Positions 6,015-13,156 of a stretch of DNA of 16,423 nucleotides are shown piece by piece. The stretch's first letter is position 1. The number at the start of each line of letters is the position of its first letter. Below the pieces are notes generated by a model. That model had not been told where the DNA came from and ran no database searches. It saw only the letters and a list, made by a program, of their open reading frames with translations. The position numbers were made by a program, and so were the translations under genes. Origin of the DNA: Planctomycetaceae bacterium (lineage in GTDB: Bacteria > Planctomycetota > Planctomycetia > Pirellulales > Thermoguttaceae); the NCBI GenBank assembly GCA_031261125.1, contig JAISJZ010000166.1, forward strand, positions 1 through 16,423, in the 5' to 3' direction.

Positions 6015-7463
6015 TCAACGCTGCCGATTTTGCCGATTTTGCCGCTGTTGGTTCGGTCTTTGCGGCGGAACCGCCAGCGGAATGAAATCACGTTCCAGCG
6101 TTTGCCATTCAACGAGTTCCTGTTTGAGACGCTGTTCCGCTTCCGCAACTTCCGGTTTGCCTGCCAAGTTGTTCAACTCGTCCGGGTCGTTCTGCAAATC
6201 GTACAACTCGAACAACGCCCGCGGCTGTCCCGTGAAATACGGTACCAGCGGTTCCGGCACCTTACCGTTTTTCGCTGCTTCCTGTACCTCCTCCCAAATC
6301 GGCTGATTCGCAAAATCAACCGGATGGTACGGAATTTGCCAAGTGGCATTGTAAATCAACTTGTACCGCTTGCCGATGATGGTGCGTCCTAAATCGAAAT
6401 TACTCGAATTCGTCGGCAGTCCGTTGCCGTGCGGTCCGCGTTCGGCAAAAACGTATTCACGCACCGGCGCATCCGGTTGTCCCAGCAGAACGGGCAGAAA
6501 ACTGCGGCCGGTGAATTCCTTCGGCGTGGCAATACCGGCTGCCGCCAATGCTGTCGGTCCAATGTCTTCCGATGAAATCAATTCGTTGAGCGTTGTCCCC
6601 GGCTTTGCCTTGCCCGGATAACGGACAATAAACGGAACATTCACGCCGAATTCGTACAGCGTTCCTTTGCCCCGGAGTGTTGCCCCGCCGTTGTCGCCTT
6701 GAAAAATCACCAGCGTATTGCCCTTCAAATCCCGTTTATCCAACTCGGCAAGCACCTGTCCGAACGATTCATCGAAGCGGGTAATTTCGTTGTAATAACC
6801 GGCTAAATCTTTTCGGAGTTCCGGTCCGTCGGGGAACCATTTCGGCAGAATCAGTTCTTCCGGTTTTTTTGTGTCTGTGCGGTCATCGGCATCGTAAATC
6901 CGGTGCGGGTCGCTGAAACACAGTTGCAGAAAAAACGGTTTTTCTTTCGGAACGCTGTCGAGGAATTCGGCAAGTTGGACAATCGTTTCGTTCCGGTCTC
7001 CGGTTTGTTTGGCATAATCGTACCGGTTGGCAAACCGCTTGTATTCCAATGTACCGTCTTCGTTGCGTACCGGGTCGCCCTTGCCGCCGGTACCTTCCTG
7101 ATGGTACGTCCGTCCGGCAAGTCCGATGTAATAACCGCTGTCTTTGAGGTATTCCGGGAACGATTTAACGTTGTGCGGAAACGCCGCCGAAAAGCGGGAC
7201 TGTCCCAAGCCGACGGGCGAGCGGGAGGCGAAGATACCGGCGCGGGCGGGAACGCACTGCGGACAACTGACGTAAGCCCGGCGGAACAGAACGCCCTCTG
7301 CCGCAAACTTATCGAGGTTCGGCGTAACGGCGTTCTTATCGCCGTAAGCACCGACGAACGGTGCGCTGTGGTCGTCCGAAAGAACAACCAGCACGTTCGG
7401 TTTGTCTGCCGCAAACACTGCCGCTGCCAAAAACAGCGGCAAAAGAAAAGTAATGTGTTTCAT
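6015..7463 (-). CDS. Secreted sulfatase, N-sulfoglucosamine sulfohydrolase-like
   Basis: This 482-residue S1-type sulfatase hydrolyses sulfate esters or sulfamates, probably in the periplasm or outside. It has a signal peptide (residues 1-19, cut near V-F-A-A-D). Asp30-Asp31 in the S-D-D-H motif bind calcium. C-V-P-A-R (Cys70) is the C-x-P-x-R site where Cys becomes formylglycine. Asp257-Asn258 (G-D-N-G-G) are further metal ligands. G-K-G-T-L-Y-E-F-G-V-N-V-P-F and the R-K-D-L-A-G-Y-Y segment resemble heparan N-sulfatase-like members. The C-terminal 17 residues are rich in Gln, Asn, Arg and Pro. It is the last gene of the minus-strand run, 55 bases after the Spy-like gene, with only weak ribosome-site sequence. 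The maturation enzyme is not in the window. The true substrate cannot be read from sequence. Confidence 0.93.
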   Translation of the reverse strand: MKHITFLLPLFLAAAVFAADKPNVLVVLSDDHSAPFVGAYGDKNAVTPNLDKFAAEGVLFRRAYVSCPQCVPARAGIFASRSPVGLGQSRFSAAFPHNVKSFPEYLKDSGYYIGLAGRTYHQEGTGGKGDPVRNEDGTLEYKRFANRYDYAKQTGDRNETIVQLAEFLDSVPKEKPFFLQLCFSDPHRIYDADDRTDTKKPEELILPKWFPDGPELRKDLAGYYNEITRFDESFGQVLAELDKRDLKGNTLVIFQGDNGGATLRGKGTLYEFGVNVPFIVRYPGKAKPGTTLNELISSEDIGPTALAAAGIATPKEFTGRSFLPVLLGQPDAPVREYVFAERGPHGNGLPTNSSNFDLGRTIIGKRYKLIYNATWQIPYHPVDFANQPIWEEVQEAAKNGKVPEPLVPYFTGQPRALFELYDLQNDPDELNNLAGKPEVAEAEQRLKQELVEWQTLERDFIPLAVPPQRPNQQRQNRQNRQR

Positions 7464-7518
7464 CAGTTTTGTTTATCAAAAGTTTAACCGCTGGTTCCGC
7501 GGCGGATGTGAAATATGG

Positions 7519-8169
7519 TCAATTCTGTTTCTTTATTTTCCTCTGTCCTTCGGCGTTGGCGTTGGCAGCGTGAACCAGCCCTAGTTTTTGCCGCAGTTCT
7601 TTTACGCCGTCCGTTAACGTTTTTGCCTTCTTCAACTGTTCCGGCGTTAAAGCGGCTTGGATTGCTTCGTGGTTTTTCTTCCGCTGTTCCGGCGTAAGGT
7701 CTTTCAGTTGCTTGCCTTCCGCTTTCGCTGCCTGACGCTGTTCCCGGAGAATACCTTGAATGTTAATCACTTGTTCGTTCGACACATTCAGCGCATCAAA
7801 CGTGTGTTCTGTGTAGTTGAAATTGTTCAATCCGCCGGAAAGTTGGAACGCCAGTTCCAGATATTTTTTGTGCTGTTCCGGCGTGAGAATCTTCTCGGTC
7901 TTTCCTTGGAATTCCTCCGCCTGCAACTTCACTTCACGCTGCGTGGGAGCGGGTTCCGGTGCTTTGTCAAAGAGTTTTTGGAGTTGCTTGTTCTGTTCAC
8001 CGGTCAAGCCGAGTTCTGTCCGCACGGTCTCGTGCTGTAAAAACCGGCTTACGCCGAAGACATTCTGCTGCCGCTGCTGGGTCTGCGGTTTGCTGTCCTG
8101 GGCAAACGCGGTTAGCGCAAGTACGGCAACGGCAAGAAATGCCGACGCAAAATACATCATCCGTTTCAT
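7519..8169 (-). CDS. Spy/CpxP-like exported helical protein with LTPEQ motifs
   Basis: This 216-residue exported protein has a signal peptide of about 22 residues ending A-L-T-A-F-A-Q. The mature part is almost wholly charged helix, with repeated L-T-x-E-Q type motifs: L-G-L-T-G-E-Q near residue 54, I-L-T-P-E-Q near 92, L-N-V-S-N-E-Q near 127, L-T-P-E-Q-R-K-K near 158 and L-T-P-E-Q-L-K-K near 174. These are typical of Spy/CpxP/LTXXQ periplasmic chaperone-like proteins, which bind unfolded proteins or sense envelope stress; many planctomycete relatives are uncharacterised. The ATG at 8169 has AGGAG seven bases upstream, the best ribosome site in this operon. It sits between two sulfatase genes (46 and 55 bases away), so it may help fold exported sulfatases; that is inference. 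Assignment to the exact family is moderate. Confidence 0.72.
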   Translation of the reverse strand: MKRMMYFASAFLAVAVLALTAFAQDSKPQTQQRQQNVFGVSRFLQHETVRTELGLTGEQNKQLQKLFDKAPEPAPTQREVKLQAEEFQGKTEKILTPEQHKKYLELAFQLSGGLNNFNYTEHTFDALNVSNEQVINIQGILREQRQAAKAEGKQLKDLTPEQRKKNHEAIQAALTPEQLKKAKTLTDGVKELRQKLGLVHAANANAEGQRKIKKQN

Positions 8170-8215
8170 CTTTTTTCTCCTGATTGTGTGTGAAAAAGGG
8201 TTAGGAAATACCTGT

Positions 8216-9673
8216 CTAACGTAAATCATATTCTTCGTTCAGCCCCAAACGGTGCTGATATTCTTTCGACGGCCGCGGCGTTTTATCCCGGTCGTTAGAA
8301 TACGGAGCCGTATCCCAATGAACCGGTTTACCGGTGAGCCGCGGGTCGCCGGTCTTTGTCAAATAGTCCGACAGTTGAGACGAAAGTTGCTCTTTAATGC
8401 GGCGGTATTCCAACTTATCCGCAACATTGTGAACCTGTTCCGCATCGGTACGCAGGTCGTACAACTCCTCCGCGGGACGTTTACCGAAACAAAGAGCAAA
8501 ACTGGACTTTACTTCTGCGGCGTTGCTGTGTTCAAGAATATAAACCTTTGCCGGCGATTTGTATTGCAGCATTTGCGCATCGGTATCGCCGTACAGCGGC
8601 GGGTCGCCTGCTGGTTCCCTGTCCGGTTCAAAGTTGCGGATATAGAGGAAGTTCCGTGTCCGAAGAGAACGGCCGGGATAACCCAAGCCGCCGTGCCGGG
8701 CAAAAGCGTGCCGTTCCCGTCCCGCCGCCAGGAATTCCCGTTGAAACGGTTCGCCGTTCAACAGCGGAACCAAACTTTTGGCTGTCATTTCCTCCGGCAC
8801 CGGAACGCCGGCAAGTTCCAAAAACGTTGGTGCCAAATCGTTAAGCGAAACCAAAGCGTCCGAAACAACGCCTTGACTTTTGTTCGGTACCGTCATAATC
8901 AGCGGTACCCGCATACCGGAATCGTAAAGGTTTGCCAATCCCCGCGGCATCTGCCAGCCGTTATCGCTGCAAACCACAATCACCGTATTTTCGTACTGTC
9001 CCGCTGTTTTTAGTTGCCCGATAATTTCACCCACTTCGGTATCGAACTGTTCAACGGCAGTGTAATAATCGTCAATATCTTTCCTCACTTCTTCGCTGTC
9101 CGGCAGATACGGCGGTACAATCATTCTGTCAAGACGCTGTTTCTCACCGGTTCCGTCGGGGTACGGACGGTGCGGTTCCCTGCTGCTGAACCAGAACGTC
9201 CACGGCTGACCGGTTTTCGTCTTCGTCAAAAATTCCTGAAAGTTCTGATATTTTTCGCCGCCCGGATTACGGGAACGTCCGCCGTCTCGGAAATTGCCCG
9301 GTCCCCAGCCCTTGCCGGACATTCCGCAAGCATAGCCGGACTTTTCCAATAAATCGGTATAAGTTTGAAACTTAACCTGCAAGGGACCGTAAAGATTCGC
9401 CGCGTCTTCGAGTTGCCAAATATCCCGACCGGTCAGCATTGCGGCTCTTGCCGGCGAACACGACGGAGCGGCGCAGAAAGCGTGAGTGAACCGGACACCG
9501 TTTTTTGCCAGTTGGTCGATGTTCGGCGTTTGAACAACTTTATCTGCGTAGCATCCGGCGTGAAGGTGCGACTGATTATCGGACATCAACAGCAGAATGT
9601 TCGGCTTTTGTGCCGCTAATACATTAACGGCAAGAACGAGTACCGCAAAAACGGAGGGAATGATGTATTTCAT
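8216..9673 (-). CDS. Secreted sulfatase, N-sulfoglucosamine sulfohydrolase-like
   Basis: This 485-residue exported sulfatase has a signal peptide of about 21 residues ending N-V-L-A-A. The formylglycine site is C-S-P-A-R, with Cys72, followed by A-A-M-L-T-G-R. The N-terminal metal pair reads Asp32-Asn33 (S-D-N-Q) where most sulfatases have Asp-Asp. The second metal pair is Asp237-Asn238 in C-S-D-N-G-W. The segments P-D-S-E-E-V-R-K-D-I-D-D-Y-Y and L-A-N-L-Y-D-S-G-M-R-V-P-L are those of heparan N-sulfatase-like proteins, as in the sulfatase at 6015. The start at 9673 begins the signal peptide and lies ten bases after the preceding sulfatase's stop, so the two genes are very likely cotranscribed. 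The ribosome site is weak. Substrate could be an N- or O-sulfated sugar; not decidable here. Confidence 0.93.
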   Translation of the reverse strand: MKYIIPSVFAVLVLAVNVLAAQKPNILLLMSDNQSHLHAGCYADKVVQTPNIDQLAKNGVRFTHAFCAAPSCSPARAAMLTGRDIWQLEDAANLYGPLQVKFQTYTDLLEKSGYACGMSGKGWGPGNFRDGGRSRNPGGEKYQNFQEFLTKTKTGQPWTFWFSSREPHRPYPDGTGEKQRLDRMIVPPYLPDSEEVRKDIDDYYTAVEQFDTEVGEIIGQLKTAGQYENTVIVVCSDNGWQMPRGLANLYDSGMRVPLIMTVPNKSQGVVSDALVSLNDLAPTFLELAGVPVPEEMTAKSLVPLLNGEPFQREFLAAGRERHAFARHGGLGYPGRSLRTRNFLYIRNFEPDREPAGDPPLYGDTDAQMLQYKSPAKVYILEHSNAAEVKSSFALCFGKRPAEELYDLRTDAEQVHNVADKLEYRRIKEQLSSQLSDYLTKTGDPRLTGKPVHWDTAPYSNDRDKTPRPSKEYQHRLGLNEEYDLR

Positions 9674-9683
9674 CGGATATTCT

Positions 9684-11150
9684 TTACGGTAATGCAATCG
9701 TCCGGTGCAACTCTTTTGACAACTCTTCGATAACCGCTGCGTTCTCCGGTTGAGTAAGAACATTCACATTTTCCCGCGGGTCAACGCTGTGGTCATACAA
9801 CATCTTCGACAGCAACCTACCGCCGCCTTTTTCGTCCCGAAATTCGCTGTACCGGTACCGCCCGTCAAAAATCGTGTCGCCGGCGATGTAACGCCCCGCC
9901 GCATAAAGTTTTGCCGGTTTCACTTTTCCTTCAATCAGCGGTATCAAACTTTTGCCCTGCAACTGGTCTTTCTGCGGTTCCGGCAGTCCCGCCAATTCGT
10001 TCAGCGTCGGATAAATATCAATGAATTCTACCGGCAACGCAAACCGCTTCGCTTCCTTTTGACCGGGTAAACGGATGAGCAGCGGAGCGTTCATCGTGTT
10101 TTCAAAAACCGAGTGTTTGCACCACTGCGTATGTTCGCCCAAATGCCAGCCGTGGTCGCCCCAAAGAATCACAACCGTATTATCTGCCAATTTCAGCGTT
10201 TCCAATTCGTTAAGCAAACGTCCAATCAACGAATCGGTATAACTCACCGCGGCATAATAACCGTGAATCAGATTCTTTGCCGTCTCCTCCGAAACCGGTT
10301 CATCGCCCTTCGGAATGTTCGAGTAATTCCGCAGTTCACCGAAATGATGAATTGCCTCGGCAGGAACATCTTTCGGAACATACCGGAAGTTCTCCGGCAG
10401 TTTAATGTCTTCCGGTTTGTATAAATCCCAGTATTTTTTCGGGGCAACAAACGGCAGATGCGGTCTTACAAATCCGACGGCAAGAAAAAACGGTTTGCCG
10501 TCCGGCTGTTTTGATTCTGTTGCCAACCGCCGAAGGTCAATGAGCGATTTTTCCAATGTTTTACCGTCGGGATAAAAATCGTCCGGCACGTCGGCGTTTT
10601 CCCAAGCGGGACCGCGTCCGTCCGGCTTATTGTTGATGTTCAACTTGTTTTTTGCCGCTTTTTCGGCAGCGTCTTTTACAACACTTTCTCTGGATTCCGG
10701 CAGAGCATAAGCGGGTCCCCTCGGCCGCCACGCCGGTTCGCTCCAACCGCTGTTATGGTCGTCAGGGAAGTGGAACACTTTGCCGTTGTTAAGCGTTGTA
10801 TAACCGTGCTTCTTGAAATGCGTATTGAGCGGAACCGCATCAGGGGCATCTTTCGATGCGTAGATATGAGCGGTAACGAACCGGTTATGCTTTGGTCGGA
10901 TACCGGTTAACAAGGAAGAACGCGACGCACCGCAGACGGACACCATACAGTAGGCGTGTTCAAAGAGAATACCTTGCGATGCCAGGCGGTCAATGTTCGG
11001 ACTCTTGACAACTTTCTTGCCGTACGCGCCTAGTTCCGTGCGCAAATCGTCAACGGCAATAAAAAGCACGTTCGGTTTTTCTGCCGCTCTGATGAACGGC
11101 AGAAAGAAAAGAACAACGATGATAACAACGAGTAATGTATAAGGTTTCAT
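9684..11150 (-). CDS. Secreted sulfatase, iduronate-2-sulfatase-like
   Basis: This 488-residue exported sulfatase has an N-terminal hydrophobic signal segment (residues 4-20, then R-A-A-E-K-P-N). Metal ligands are Asp34-Asp35 (A-V-D-D-L) and Asp332-His333 in W-G-D-H-G-W-H-L-G-E-H, the hallmark of iduronate-2-sulfatase-like enzymes, which remove 2-O-sulfates in glycosaminoglycan breakdown. The formylglycine site is C-G-A-S-R (Cys73) with Ala in place of the usual Pro; Cys and Arg are intact. P-H-L-P-F near 230 and N-G-K-V-F-H near 122 also fit. It begins five bases after the lipoprotein stop codon, suggesting translational coupling. The first 27 residues are almost identical, also at DNA level, to those of the sulfatase at 13157, although the rest is not closely related. 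Confidence 0.94.
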   Translation of the reverse strand: MKPYTLLVVIIVVLFFLPFIRAAEKPNVLFIAVDDLRTELGAYGKKVVKSPNIDRLASQGILFEHAYCMVSVCGASRSSLLTGIRPKHNRFVTAHIYASKDAPDAVPLNTHFKKHGYTTLNNGKVFHFPDDHNSGWSEPAWRPRGPAYALPESRESVVKDAAEKAAKNKLNINNKPDGRGPAWENADVPDDFYPDGKTLEKSLIDLRRLATESKQPDGKPFFLAVGFVRPHLPFVAPKKYWDLYKPEDIKLPENFRYVPKDVPAEAIHHFGELRNYSNIPKGDEPVSEETAKNLIHGYYAAVSYTDSLIGRLLNELETLKLADNTVVILWGDHGWHLGEHTQWCKHSVFENTMNAPLLIRLPGQKEAKRFALPVEFIDIYPTLNELAGLPEPQKDQLQGKSLIPLIEGKVKPAKLYAAGRYIAGDTIFDGRYRYSEFRDEKGGGRLLSKMLYDHSVDPRENVNVLTQPENAAVIEELSKELHRTIALP

Positions 11151-11264
11151 TGGTCTTACCGTTTTTTATTGCTGTACCGTTCGACAACGAAGTCGAACGT
11201 TTTCGGTCCGTCACTCTTCACCGTGAATTTTAACGGACTGTTGTCCGGTAACGTGTATTGCTGC
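11070..11264. repeat. Copy 1 of a 195-base duplicated junction segment
   Basis: This segment covers the C-terminal coding part of one lipoprotein gene, the five-base gap and the signal-peptide codons of the following sulfatase. It matches 14522-14716 with about ten mismatches by eye and no gaps. Similarity ends abruptly on the left at sulfatase codon 27-28 and fades on the right within the lipoprotein gene. Confidence 0.85.
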
Positions 11265-11638
11265 GCTACCCGCTGAATTTCATCTCCGTCAATATACTCC
11301 GGTTCATCTGCCGATTCTTCTTCTGAATCAACTTTTTTCTTTTTGCTTTTTACCAAAATCTGTTTTACCTCCACAGTACCGGCAAGCCAAACCGTATATT
11401 CGCCCGGCGGAATACCCGCCCCGTCAGACGTAACGCCCAGAGAATAGCGTCCTTCTTTATTCAGCGAAGAGTAAAACGAACTCCTTGCATCCGAAAAACA
11501 AACCTGCCCGAAACTAACCGGTTCGCCGTCATCGAACTTAACTTGTCCGGTAATTTTTACATTACCGGAGCAACCGGTGAACAGTATTAACGTAAAGCAG
11601 ACAACAGGCAACAAGAAGAAGGGGGAATGTTTCTGCAT
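11156..11638 (-). CDS. Small lipoprotein, carboxypeptidase-regulatory-like fold
   Basis: This 160-residue lipoprotein has a hydrophobic signal and lipobox F-T-G-C, lipid attachment at Cys23. The mature N-terminus runs K-I-T-G-Q-V-K-F-D-D-G-E-P-V, F-G-Q-V and, after a Gly-rich turn, P-P-G-E-Y-T-V-W-L-A-G-T (near 78-89), a typical carboxypeptidase-regulatory-like sandwich. A Lys-rich run followed by an acidic stretch (about residues 96-120) separates it from a C-terminal part ending F-V-V-E-R-Y-S-N-K-K-R. It is clearly paralogous to the lipoprotein at 14608, most strongly at the C-terminus. It lies 56 bases after a DUF1559 gene and five bases before the iduronate-2-sulfatase-like gene. The ribosome site is weak (AAGGCG). 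Role unknown; the fixed gene order suggests a surface partner of the pilin-like protein or the sulfatase. Confidence 0.85.
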   Translation of the reverse strand: MQKHSPFFLLPVVCFTLILFTGCSGNVKITGQVKFDDGEPVSFGQVCFSDARSSFYSSLNKEGRYSLGVTSDGAGIPPGEYTVWLAGTVEVKQILVKSKKKKVDSEEESADEPEYIDGDEIQRVAQQYTLPDNSPLKFTVKSDGPKTFDFVVERYSNKKR

Positions 11639-11694
11639 AATAAACGCCTTATCGTTATATGTTTGATTTTGTTATTTCACACCCAAAACATCTC

Positions 11695-12921
11695 CTACGG
11701 CAAACTTACCGCTTCGCCGTCAGTGACCGCGGCAAGTTTCCAAAGGACTGCGGAGTTCGTTGTCGGAGGAATCGGATGCACTGAACCGTCGCCGACTAAA
11801 AAGTTGCAGACCGCCGGATGTATTCCGCCGAAGACAAAATTTGCTATGTTTGCGTTATCGGGACCAAACAATTCGGGATTACTTGCAGGGAGCAATTCTC
11901 CGGCACCGGCATAATCCTTATCGCTTCGTTTGATGCTTTGAACAGTATCCAATATACCGCGCCCGACATTACCGTTCTGATGGTTTTGATTGGAATTGAT
12001 GTATCCGCCGTCCCATTGACTGTCAACGCCCAGACATTCGAAGGGAACAAACTTTTCACCGACAATAAGTTGATTGCTGGTACCGTCCTGCCACCACGCC
12101 ATATCTTCGCGCGACTGCCAACTGGTGATATTTGTTCTATCAGCACCGTCCGACCATTGAAAACCGAGAGTATTTGCCCACGAAGCCCCGCTGACTGCCG
12201 ACAAACTCGCCGGACGGAACGGACTCCTGCTGTGATTCAGAAGAAAGGTAGGACCTTGCGTTGCGTTCGCCGCTTTTATCGTATGCGCGGATACGGAACC
12301 GAAAAAATTAGAATTAAGCACATTATTCGTGTTTTTCCAAGCAATAACGATAGCGTAATCGCCTCTCGGACCGAGAACGTGGTCGCTCACCGTGTTGCCG
12401 ACAACGGATTCCCAGTTGTCCTGATGAAGGGCATTCTGACTGCCGGACGGGCGCGGACGGGTCGGGCATCTGTATGTCGAAACACCGCCGAATGCAGCCC
12501 GCAGGTAATAATTGCCATTATCCGTTCTCAATGCTCCGTTAACACCGTTCTTACCATACCACTGCCCGACATTGTTTTTGTTTTTTCCATTGGTAACAAA
12601 CGGTGCTTCGTGGTCTGCCGCTCCGCTTACGACTGTGTTCATCACATCGTACAAACCCTGCTGTTCGATGTAGGGATACAACAAAGGCCAAAAAGTGGGT
12701 TTCTGCGTCATTATCGCCGACGGCGGCAGTCCGTTGCGGGCATCGTGAAAATTGTGAACCGCCAATCCGATTTGTTTGAGGTGATTGACGCATTGCAGCC
12801 GCCGTGCCGCTTCCCGTGCCGACTGAACCGCCGGAAGCAAAAGCGAAATGAGAACGCCGATAATGGCGAAGACGACGAGCAACTCTACGAGAGTGAATCC
12901 TTTGAATGTTTTGATTCGCAT
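11695..12921 (-). CDS. DUF1559 prepilin-like protein with H-X9-DG motif
   Basis: This 408-residue protein begins M-R-I-K-T-F-K-G, then F-T-L-V-E-L-L-V-V-F-A-I-I-G, with Gly8 at -1, Phe9 at +1 and Glu13 as the fifth residue of the mature prepilin-like chain. The helix ends P-A-V-Q-S-A-R-E-A-A-R-R near residue 40, followed by the DUF1559 body with N-H-L-K-Q-I-G-L-A-V-H-N-F-H-D-A. Residues 368-379 form H-X9-DG. Its closest relative in the window is the gene at 15179, sharing M-T-Q-K-P-T-F-W, Y-R-C-P-T-R-P-R and W-W-Q-D-G-T-S-N-Q-L. The ATG at 12921 is chosen because it gives the normal short leader; an AAGGAG lies about twelve bases upstream, rather far. A sigma-54 promoter match is found 90 bases upstream. 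It is the first gene of a probable six-gene operon ending at 6015. Confidence 0.93.
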   Translation of the reverse strand: MRIKTFKGFTLVELLVVFAIIGVLISLLLPAVQSAREAARRLQCVNHLKQIGLAVHNFHDARNGLPPSAIMTQKPTFWPLLYPYIEQQGLYDVMNTVVSGAADHEAPFVTNGKNKNNVGQWYGKNGVNGALRTDNGNYYLRAAFGGVSTYRCPTRPRPSGSQNALHQDNWESVVGNTVSDHVLGPRGDYAIVIAWKNTNNVLNSNFFGSVSAHTIKAANATQGPTFLLNHSRSPFRPASLSAVSGASWANTLGFQWSDGADRTNITSWQSREDMAWWQDGTSNQLIVGEKFVPFECLGVDSQWDGGYINSNQNHQNGNVGRGILDTVQSIKRSDKDYAGAGELLPASNPELFGPDNANIANFVFGGIHPAVCNFLVGDGSVHPIPPTTNSAVLWKLAAVTDGEAVSLP

Positions 12922-13010
12922 AACAATAACAAACTCCTTTCCGGTCAAATTTACCCAGCCCGAACCGCTTTGCGGCCGGTTCTCCACACTTGAAACTACT
13001 GTACGCTTTC

Positions 13011-13025
13011 GCAAATGCTGTGCCA
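13011..13025 (-). promoter_or_regulatory. Sigma-54 (RpoN) promoter, -24/-12 match
   Basis: On the minus strand the sequence is TGGCAC, five bases, TTGC: all ten most conserved bases of the sigma-54 consensus with the correct 10-base distance between the GG and GC pairs. It lies in the 235-base gap upstream of the DUF1559 gene at 11695-12921. A start about 12 bases further would give a leader of roughly 80 bases. Sigma-54 promoters need an enhancer-binding activator; none is in the window. Confidence 0.6.
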
Positions 13026-13051
13026 GCAAGAAATAATCGGCAAAATCGACA

Positions 13052-13077
13052 TAAACCGGCGTAAGCCGGCATAAATT
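13052..13077. repeat. Perfect palindrome flanked by a 6-base direct repeat
   Basis: CCGGC-GTAA-GCCGG (13058-13071) is flanked on both sides by CATAAA (13052-13057 and 13072-13077). The GGCGTAAGCC core recurs at 2435-2456. The direct repeats look like a target duplication around a tiny hairpin element, though coincidence is possible. It lies about 30 bases upstream of the sigma-54 match, so an activator site is another reading. Confidence 0.4.
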
Positions 13078-13156
13078 GCGGTTTTTTTGTCAAATATCAC
13101 GGCGGAGAATTCTGAAACCGTTAAATACAACGGCTGTGCTGTCAAAAGGTACTTGA

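Noticed and set aside
8252..9013. Plus-strand frame opposite a sulfatase gene
   Set aside because: A shadow of the sulfatase codon pattern; no domain or start signal.
11818..12993. Long plus-strand frame opposite a DUF1559 gene
   Set aside because: It is antisense to a clear DUF1559 coding region, and its translation is rich in Arg and Cys without any motif.
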